A stretch of 64,000 bases of DNA. Source: Cynocephalus volans (Eukaryota; Chordata; Mammalia; Dermoptera; Cynocephalidae). Each line of letters opens with the position of its first letter. Positions within the stretch are counted from its first letter, which is position 1. The notes beneath the pieces were generated by a model. It searched no databases. It was not told the DNA's origin and was given only the letters and a program-made list of their open reading frames with translations. The position numbers and the translations under genes are program-made. The stretch is taken from the NCBI RefSeq assembly GCF_027409185.1, contig NC_084469.1, positions 102,239,835 to 102,303,834 on the forward strand. The letters are read 5' to 3'. Below, one piece after another: positions 56,126-64,000 of this stretch.

Positions 56126-56440
56126 CAAAGTCAATTTAAGAGTTCTCTCTTCCCCTTCCCCAACAAACTCTATAGTTGGTGTATATTTGCCACCTGTATT
56201 TCCTCAAGACTCACTCTTCAGTCCTCTCCACCTGGACTATTTCTGCTCCTACCCCTCTATTTGGAGGTAATAAATGGACACCTTCTGAACATACACAAAA
56301 GCCTCCATGTCACCAGCAAATGTCAAGGAACATGTATCAGTCCTCTTCTTGTCAGTCCTTTCAACAGAAACAAAACTGTGAATCAATTTACTTTTCTTCA
56401 GAAAGGACCTCTTTGGAGTACGATGGTGGTTGTGAGAGGC
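56126..56440. other. Unassigned sequence between L1 fragments
   Basis: No family recognised. Confidence 0.4.
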
Positions 56441-56800
56441 TTGAAGGAGGGGAGAAATGGAAGATGATGGTCAAAAGGTAGAAAGTTTCAGTTATGCAAG
56501 AAAATAACTTCTGGAGATCTAGTATGCATCATAATGCCTCTAATTAACAGTACTGCTTTGTGTACATAAAATTAAGAGACTCGATCTCATGTTTTTACCA
56601 CACACACGAAAATAAGAAGGGGGTGAAAGGAAACTTTGGGTATGGGTATGTCTATTGCCTTGATGGCAGTGATGGTTTCACAGATGTATATTTATCAAGT
56701 ATATTCATATATTCAGCAAGTTGTATAAATTAAATATGTACAGTGTTTGACATGTCAATCTTCTCTTAATAAATTCATTAAAAATTGAGAAAAGTAATTT
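56440..56800 (+). mobile_element. Old LINE-1 3' end
   Basis: 'caaaaggtagaaagtttcag', 'gcaagaaaataacttctgg' and 'ttgatggcagtgatggtttc', ending in 'aataaattcattaaaaatt'. Confidence 0.7.
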
Positions 56801-56834
56801 TACAGAGATAAGACCTCCTTACATCCATAATATT

Positions 56835-59028
56835 TATTTTTATTTTTATTTTTTACTGGTTATGGATATTCGTGGGGTACAAAGCAAATTGCCACCACTC
56901 ATGCCTAAGATGTGATGGTGAGATCCATACTGGCAGCATGTCTATTACCACAACTTGTGATTATACCCCACATCCCCACCCAATTATCCGCTCAATTATC
57001 CCCAACCTCCCTCCCAATCCCCCTTTCCACACTCTCACTTGTATCCCAAGGTTTGTTCTCTCCCTCTGCAAGTCCAATGCACCACTGTGGTCTTTCTTTC
57101 CTTTCTTCTTTGTCTCTTACCTCCCACTTATGAGAGGATACATATGGTATTAATCCCTCTGTGCTTTGCTTGTTTCACTCAACATAAGTTTCTCCAAGCT
57201 CATCCGTGTTGTTGCAAATGGGAGAATTTCATTCTGTTTTATGGTAGAGTTTCCTTATCCAATCATTCATTGATGGACATTTAGGTTGGTTCCATATCTT
57301 GACTATTGGAAGCAGAGCTGCGATGAACATTAGAGTGCAGTTATCCCTTCGACATGATGATTTCCATTCTTCTGTGAATATACCCAGAAGTGGGACTGCT
57401 GGATCATATGGAAGATCTATCTGTAGTTGTTTGAGAAAACTCCATACTGTTTTCCATAGTGGTTGCACTTATTTACAGTCCCACCAATATTGTAGGAGTG
57501 TTCCCTTCTCTCCACATCCTTCCAGCATTTGTTATTCACCATCTTTTTTTTTTTTTATAGCCAGTCTAACTGGAGTGAGGTAGTATCTCATTGTAGTTTT
57601 AATTTGCATTTCCTTGATGGCTAGTGATGTTGAGCATTTTTTATGTACCTGTTGTCCATTTGTATGTCTTTCTTTGAAAAATGTCTATTCAGATCCTTTG
57701 CCCATTTTTTAATTGGGTTATTTGGGTTTTTTTGCTGTATAATTGCTTGAGTTCCTTGTATATTATGGGTATTAATCCCTTGTCAGATGCATAGTTAGCA
57801 AAAATTTTCTCCCACTCTGTACATTGTTGTTTCACTCTGTTGATTGCTTCCTTTGCTGTGCAGAAGAATTTTTCGTTTGATATAATCCCATTTGTTTATT
57901 TTTCCTCCTTGACAAGCCCAACACCAGTATCATTCTGAATAGGGAAAAACTGAAGGCTTTTCCTTTAAGAACAGGAACCAGACAAGGATGCCCACTTTCA
58001 CCACTTCTATTTAACACAGTACTGGAGGTACTAGCCAGAGCAATCAGGCAAGAGAAAAAAATAAAGGGCATCCACATTGGAACACATGAAGTCAATCTGT
58101 CCCTATTTGCCAATGAAATGATATTATATATAGAAACACCTAAAGACTCCATCAAAAAACTCCTACAGCTTGTTAATAATTTCAGTAATATTGCAGGATA
58201 CAAAATAAATGCTCCCAAAACGGTTGCATTTATGTTCTCCAATAATGACCTAACAGAAAGAGAAATCAAGAAAGAAAGCCGATTTACAACAGTCACACAA
58301 AAAGAAAATGAAATACCTAGGAATCAATTTAACCAACGAGGTGAAAGATCTCTACAATGAGAACTACAAACCACTACTGAAAGAAATTAAGTAGACACAA
58401 AATGCTGGAAAGACATTCTGTGCTTTTGCATTGGAAGAATTAACATTGTGAAAATGTCTATACTTCCCAAAGTCATCTACAGATTCACTGCAATCCCCAT
58501 CAAAATACCAACGACATTCTTCACAGAAATAGAAAAAACAATCTCAACATTCATATGGAACAACAAAAGATCCTGAATAGCCAAAGCAATCCTGAGCAAA
58601 AAACATAAAGCCGGAGGAGGCATAAAACTGCCCAACTTCAAATTATACTACAAAGCCATAGTAACCAAACCAGTATGGTACTGGCATAAAAATAGAGACT
58701 AGGACCTGTGCAGCAGAATAGAGAACCCAGAAATCACCTCTCAGACTTACAGCAATCTGATATTTGACAAAGGGAATAAAAACATACGTTGGGGAAAAGA
58801 CTGCCTCTTCAATACATGGTGCTGGGAAACTAGGATATCCATATGTAGAAGAATGAAACTAGACATGCACCTCTCACCATATACTAAAATCAACTCAAAA
58901 TGGATTAAGGACTTAAGTAGAAGACCTGAAATTTTAAAATTACTAAGGGAAAATATAGGTGAAACACTTCAGGAACTCTGCCTGGGCACAAACTTGATGA
59001 ACATGAGCCCCAAAGCACAAGCTACTAC
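56835..59028 (-). mobile_element. Twin-primed LINE-1, large inverted 5' piece
   Basis: The minus-oriented 3' part (56835-57914) has its A-rich tail on the left. A plus-oriented ORF2 piece follows (57915-59028) and ends at the consensus position where the minus part begins ('caaagcacaagctact' against 'tttgtttatttttcctcc' read in reverse). The plus piece encodes reverse transcriptase remnants: the catalytic FADD motif reads FANE, followed by [19 protein letters not shown]. Possible diverged duplication: 'tccataatatt' (56824) and 'tccataaaatt' (59030). Confidence 0.85.
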
Positions 59029-59040
59029 TTCCATAAAATT

Positions 59041-60780
59041 GCAGACACCAAGTGATCCAGAAAACTTCCAAAGACTCTCAAATAGAGCACATAAAAGAAA
59101 ATTAGTTCCTGGATTTAGTTCCTTGTTGAAATCAGACTTTCCTTAGGGGACAAATTGTAACTTTTAAATCAGACCAAAGGAAAAAAAAGTATCTCCTTGG
59201 AGGAAATAAATCCATCCTCTGCTACCACTGCCTACATGGACACAAAATTGACTGAAAATTTTCATTCTGATATCTTTTTTGTACCCGAAGGGCACGGAAT
59301 TGTTTGGAGAGTGGGGGGGTGGGGGTGGAAAGAGCACCATTTATTTAATGAAGAGCTCATGGAATTCAACCTTTGAGAAGCTGGAAACTTTAAAAGGCCC
59401 TTCTTGCCCCTCACCTGTAATTCTCTGACCCCAGCCTCTGTGAAAACTCCAGCAGGTTTAACAGGAACAGATCACAGAAAAGAGAAAACTTCAGCAATAA
59501 CCATCAAAGAGCGTCAATGTTTTCCAGTGAGGGCTGGAGGGATAGGAAGGATCAGAGGAGAAAAAGTGAGTACTTGGCTTTACCTCTGGAATGATGAGAG
59601 TTGGACAGTCCCATATTTATTCAGTCTATAAAGGTAAATCCCACAAACCATTTTCTCTCTTCTATTCCTTCTTATTTCACTGCACTGGGAAGGCACTTTA
59701 GTATCCAGTGAAACTAGTCTTTTCTAGCTCTTGATCTATTTCCTTCTCTCCCTCTTCGGAATCTAGAGCCTCCATTAAGAGGCTCTCTCCATTAAGAGTT
59801 ATTTTCTGGAGAGTCTCCGGCTCTTCTCCATTCTTTTCTGTAGACTGTTGGCTCCTGTAAAATTTCCTGCATCAAACCATTTATTGGTTGGCTATTCACA
59901 GAAGATCTATCATGCACGAGGTATTTTCCTAATTCGATTGGATTTTTCTATCATATTCCCTGTTTTCATTAGCATATTTGACTTGCTGATTGCACTTATT
60001 CGTTCTATTCTGTTGTTGTTGTTACACCGTAGCATTCACAATACCATCTACAAATAATGTAATTATTTATATATTTGATACTTAGGCCAATTTCCTTTTT
60101 TCATCTTACCAATCTCTTTAATCATTGGGGAGAATATGAAATGATTGGAGTTGGAATAGACTGACTTGGCCTGCCAGGAATTTAAAACACATAGTTTAGT
60201 GTTTTAATGTAGAATATCCTGTTGGCTGTGGTTTCAAAAACCATTCCTTATTGGGGTAAGAAATTGTCTTTTGTTTCCTTGTTTTCCAACAGGCTTGCCC
60301 TGGCTGCTAACCACAGTAATGGCTGATAAATTTTCTCAGTGCATTTTTTCTTTTGTGATTATGGTTATGATTTCTCTTCATGGACCTACTTTTGTGATGA
60401 ACTAAGTTAACAAACATCTTAATGTTAAACCAGTTTTCCATTTCTAGAAGAAGTATTGTGCATGTGATATTATTATTTTACAATAGATATGAATGCATTT
60501 TATTTAGCTTTACTTTCAATTTTGTGTTTACATTTGAGCATATGATAAACTGGATGATTTCTTTTTGGTGTCACAGTTGACACGTGTGGTCTCAGTCTTT
60601 TTTATGCATCCAACAATTTGTATATGTTGAGCACCTGCTATGGTGCTAACTAACCATGTCAGTTCCTGGAAAGCCAAAGATGAGACAAAACAGTCACAAC
60701 CTCTGATTCACAGACACAAAATTTCCAATGTGAGAGACACATCGAGGAAGAGTGCAGGATGCTTTATTTGTGGTCTTCAC
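59041..60780. other. Unassigned non-coding sequence
   Basis: No gene or repeat recognised. Frames are under 80 codons. Confidence 0.4.
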
Positions 60781-60789
60781 ACCCTCTGT

Positions 60790-60975
60790 CTCTACTGACT
60801 CTACATTCTCTGCTCCCACAACACTGGCCTCTCCAATCCCTACATTACCAAGTTCACTGACCCCCAGGGCAACTGTGCATTCAGTTCTCTCATCCTAGAA
60901 TGCTTATTCTTTCCTTGCTTCCCCTGATTAACAGCTCACATATTCCTATTTCAGAGAGGCCTCTTACTCCCCTTC
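60790..60975 (+). mobile_element. LINE-2 3' fragment
   Basis: 'cagggcaactgtgcattc', 'cctagaatgcttattctt' and 'cagagaggcctcttactcc' follow the L2 3' consensus (cagggcctttgcac, tggaatgctcttcc, agagaggccttccctg). An ancient, pre-eutherian family. Confidence 0.65.
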
Positions 60976-61445
60976 TCAGGCTGAGTTGGTCAACAATGAT
61001 TTTTTTGTCTTTACTTAACATCTCTAAGCATTAATGATACTGACACTTTTCATGTCACGGACAATGTAAACATTTATTTTCAATTCTTAAATGTTCCATT
61101 TAATACATGTAGGGCAATTTGATTTATATAAGCTGTGAATATTATACATCAAATCAACCAACAGTATTTTTTAACAGCTGACTCTGTTGATTTTAATACA
61201 ATGCATCCACACTCAAGAGCACATACACAGGACCATACTTTCATACATGGCTTGGGTTTGACTTCAGTGGTTGGGTGCTTTTGTTTCTTCCTATTTTAGG
61301 TTTAGTCTGAATGCTTTTTTCTCTTCTGGGAACAATGCACCTGGCATGCATCCTCTGGAAAACGGAGCCCTAGGGATCTTCATTAATGAGAAGTGTCTGC
61401 ATGGTGGTCAAAAGTGGTAAGAGACCTGTTGTATTTACAATGAAA
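60976..61445. other. Unassigned non-coding sequence
   Basis: No feature recognised. Confidence 0.4.
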
Positions 61446-61449
61446 TGTT

Positions 61450-63652
61450 GTATATACAGAATTCTCAACACAATAAAAGCCATTTATGACAAGCACACCG
61501 CCAGTATTATTCTGAACAGGAAAAAACTGAAGGCCTTCCCCTTAAGGACAGGAACAAGACAAAGATGTCCATTCTCACCACTTCTATTCGACATATTACT
61601 GGAGGTACTAGAAAGAGCAATCAGGCAAGAGAAAGAAACAAAAGGAATCCAGATTGAAAAAGATGAAGTCAAACTTTCCCTATTTGCAAATGACATGATA
61701 CTATATATAGAAAAACCTAAAGACTCTATCAAAAAACTCATAGAGCTGGTTAATAACTTCAGTAACATTGCAGGATACAAAATAAATGCCCAGAAGTCAG
61801 TAGCATTTATATACTCAAATAATGAATTAACAGAAAGAGAAATAAACAAAGTAAGCCTGTTTACAATTGTCACTAAAAAATACAATACCTAGGGATCAAT
61901 TTAATCAAGGAGGTGAAAGACCTCTATAATGAGAATTACAAACCACCTCTGAAAGAAATTAAAGAAGACACATATTCCATGCTCTTGGATTGGAAGAATT
62001 AACATTGTGAAAATATCTATACTACCCAAAGTGATCTACAGATTCAATGCAATCCCCATCAAAATACCAATGACATTCTTCACAGAAATGGAAAAAACAA
62101 TCTTACTTTTCATATGGAAAAACAAAAGACCATGAATAGCCAAAGCGATCCTGAGCAAAGAAAAACAAAGCTGGAGGTATAACTCTGCCTGACTTCAAAT
62201 TATACTACAAAGCTGTTGTAACTAAAACAGCATGGTACTGGGATAAAAACAGACATTCAGACCAGTGGAGTAGAATGGAAAACCTAGAAACTACTCCTCG
62301 GGCTTACAGCCATCTGATGTTACACAAAAGCAACAAAAATCTACATTGGGGAAAAGACTGCCTCTTCAACAAGTGGTGCTGGGAAAACTGGATATCCATA
62401 TGCAGAAGAATGAAACTAGATACACATCTCTCACCATACACTAAAATCAACTCAAAATGGATTAAAGACCTATGTATAAGACCTAAAACTGTAAAATTAC
62501 TAAGGGAAAATATAGGTGAAACACTTCAGCAGTTAGGTCTGGGCACAGGCTTTATGAACATGAGCCTGAAAGTATGAGCAGCAAAAGAAAAAATAAACAA
62601 ATGGGACTATATCAAACTAAAAAGTTTCTGCACAGCAAAAGAAACAACAAACAGAGTGAAAAGACAACTCAAAGAGTGGGAGAAAATTTTTGCCAACTAT
62701 GCATCCGAGAAGGGACTAATATCCAGAATATACATAGAATTCAAGCAATTATACAGTAAAAAAATAAATGACCCAATTAAAAAATGGGCAAAGGAGATGA
62801 ATAGGCATTTTTCAAAGGAAGACATACAAATGGCCAACGGATACATGAAAAGATGTTCAACATCACTAGTCATCAGGGAAATGCAAATTAAAACCACATT
62901 GAGATACCACCTCACTCCAGTTAGACTGGCTATAATCAAAAAGATGGTGAATAACAAATGCTAGCGAGGGTGTGGGGAGAAGGGAACACTACCGCATTGT
63001 TGGTGGGAATGTAAATTAGTACAAACACTTTGGAGAATAATGTGGAGGTTTCTCAAACAACTACAGATAGATCTTCTATAAAATCCAGCAATCCGTCTTC
63101 TGGGTATATATCCAGAGGAACGGAAATCATCATGTCGAAGAGATACCTGCACTCCCATGTTTATTGCAGCTCTGTCTACAATAGCCAAGAATGGAACCAA
63201 CCTAAATGTCCATCAGTGGATGATTGGATAAGGAAACTGTGGTATATATACACTATGGAATACTACTCTGCCATAAAAACGAATGAAATACTCTCATTTG
63301 CAACAACATGGATGAACGTGGAGAAACTTATGTTGAGTGAAACAAAGCACAGAGGGATAAATACCGCATGTGCTCACTCATATGTGGGAACTAAGAGAGA
63401 AAGGAAGGCAAGAATGACCACAGTAGTGCTGTGATTCAACAGAGGGAGGGAACATTTCTAGGGCTACAAATTGGAGTTGAGGGGAGAAGAGGAAGGGAAG
63501 GAAGGTTGGGGGATAATTGGGAGGGGACAAAGGGTACAAGAGTAATTTCTGGTAATGGATATGCCCCAGTATGAATCTGGCCCCCCTGGGCAGGAGGGGG
63601 GACAATCAGGTTTGTATCTCATGAATATTCGTAATAAATAAATAAAAATTAA
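61450..63652 (+). mobile_element. LINE-1, 5' truncated within reverse transcriptase
   Basis: It starts inside ORF2, just upstream of [20 protein letters not shown], and continues to the 3' UTR ('ggatatgccccagtatgaat') and tail (AATAAATAAATAAAAATT). The catalytic FADD reads FAND. Several frameshifts and stops break ORF2 (about 61890, 62275 and 62575). AAATGTT on both sides (about 61444 and 63650) is a weak duplication candidate. It has the same 3'-UTR type as the L1s at 10171 and 40280. Confidence 0.9.
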
Positions 63653-63659
63653 AATGTTC

Positions 63660-64000
63660 TTACATTCATTTCCTTCACACTCTTCTGATTTCTGATAAGA
63701 AATCCACATTCAGTGAATTACATTATAATGTGTCATTTTTCTCAACCTCCTTTCTAGATTTTCTCTTTGTCTTTTTCTTTCATCAGTTTCATTATGCTAC
63801 ATTTTGGCTTGGTTTTCTTTAGGTTTATCATGCTCTGTATTCTCTTGAACTTCTAGAATGTGTGGATTTATGTCTTTCACAAAATTTAGAAAATTTTTCA
63901 TCATTATTTTGTGGTCATCTCATTCCAGGAAAGTATGCACCTTCATTCTGGCTTCCAGCCTCTCTGGGAAGGTAGAAAGATGAAAAATTTGTAGATAGGT
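63660..64000 (-). mobile_element. Possible old LINE-1, minus strand
   Basis: 'ttgaacttctagaatgtgtgg', 'cacaaaatttagaaaattttt' and 'cattattttgtggtcatctc' resemble decayed L1ME ORF2/3' sequence on the minus strand. It runs off the window end. Confidence 0.4.

Noticed and set aside
61386-61892. Possible working reverse transcriptase
   Set aside because: It is a truncated L1 ORF2 piece with FADD changed to FAND and no N-terminal half.

Overview
This looks like mammalian nuclear DNA from a gene-poor, repeat-dense region. The strongest clue to the species is a very common SINE built only from tRNA-Ile-like units, as monomers or tail-to-head dimers, followed directly by an A-rich tail. That is the layout described for the CYN SINEs of flying lemurs (Dermoptera). 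I therefore infer a colugo (Galeopterus/Cynocephalus), with moderate confidence. LINE-1 copies of several ages, L2, MaLR LTRs and a few small DNA transposons complete the mammalian picture. No Alu, B1 or other lineage-specific SINE was seen.

Layout. (1) About 1.9-14.7 kb and 18.1-29.9 kb are two direct copies of one ancient segment. The same old L1 pieces and unassigned sequence occur in the same order in both, but young insertions differ. Copy A carries an internally deleted L1 and a nested pair of SINEs; copy B carries a CRPPA processed pseudogene and a MaLR solo LTR. (2) Between the copies lie a CpG-rich promoter-like block (15.9-17.0 kb) and a RAP1GDS1 processed pseudogene. (3) About 31.6-37.85 kb and 37.88-44.3 kb form a large imperfect inverted duplication. 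Each arm holds one broken family-7-like olfactory receptor (OR), pointing away from the axis. Each arm also has its own later L1 or SINE insertions, and the opposite arm often preserves the empty site. (4) From 44.3 to 64 kb there is one apparently intact OR gene (49.8-50.75 kb), a paralogue of the two broken ones, surrounded by L1 copies, three of which in the window look twin-primed.

Only the OR at 49827-50753 looks like a working protein-coding gene. The CpG-rich block may be the promoter and untranslated first exon of a gene reading leftwards out of the window. The other long reading frames are mainly L1 remnants, processed pseudogenes or chance frames. I see no operon-like or novel multi-gene system. 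The interest lies in the duplication history and in the retrotransposon structures, which can be read against their empty sites.
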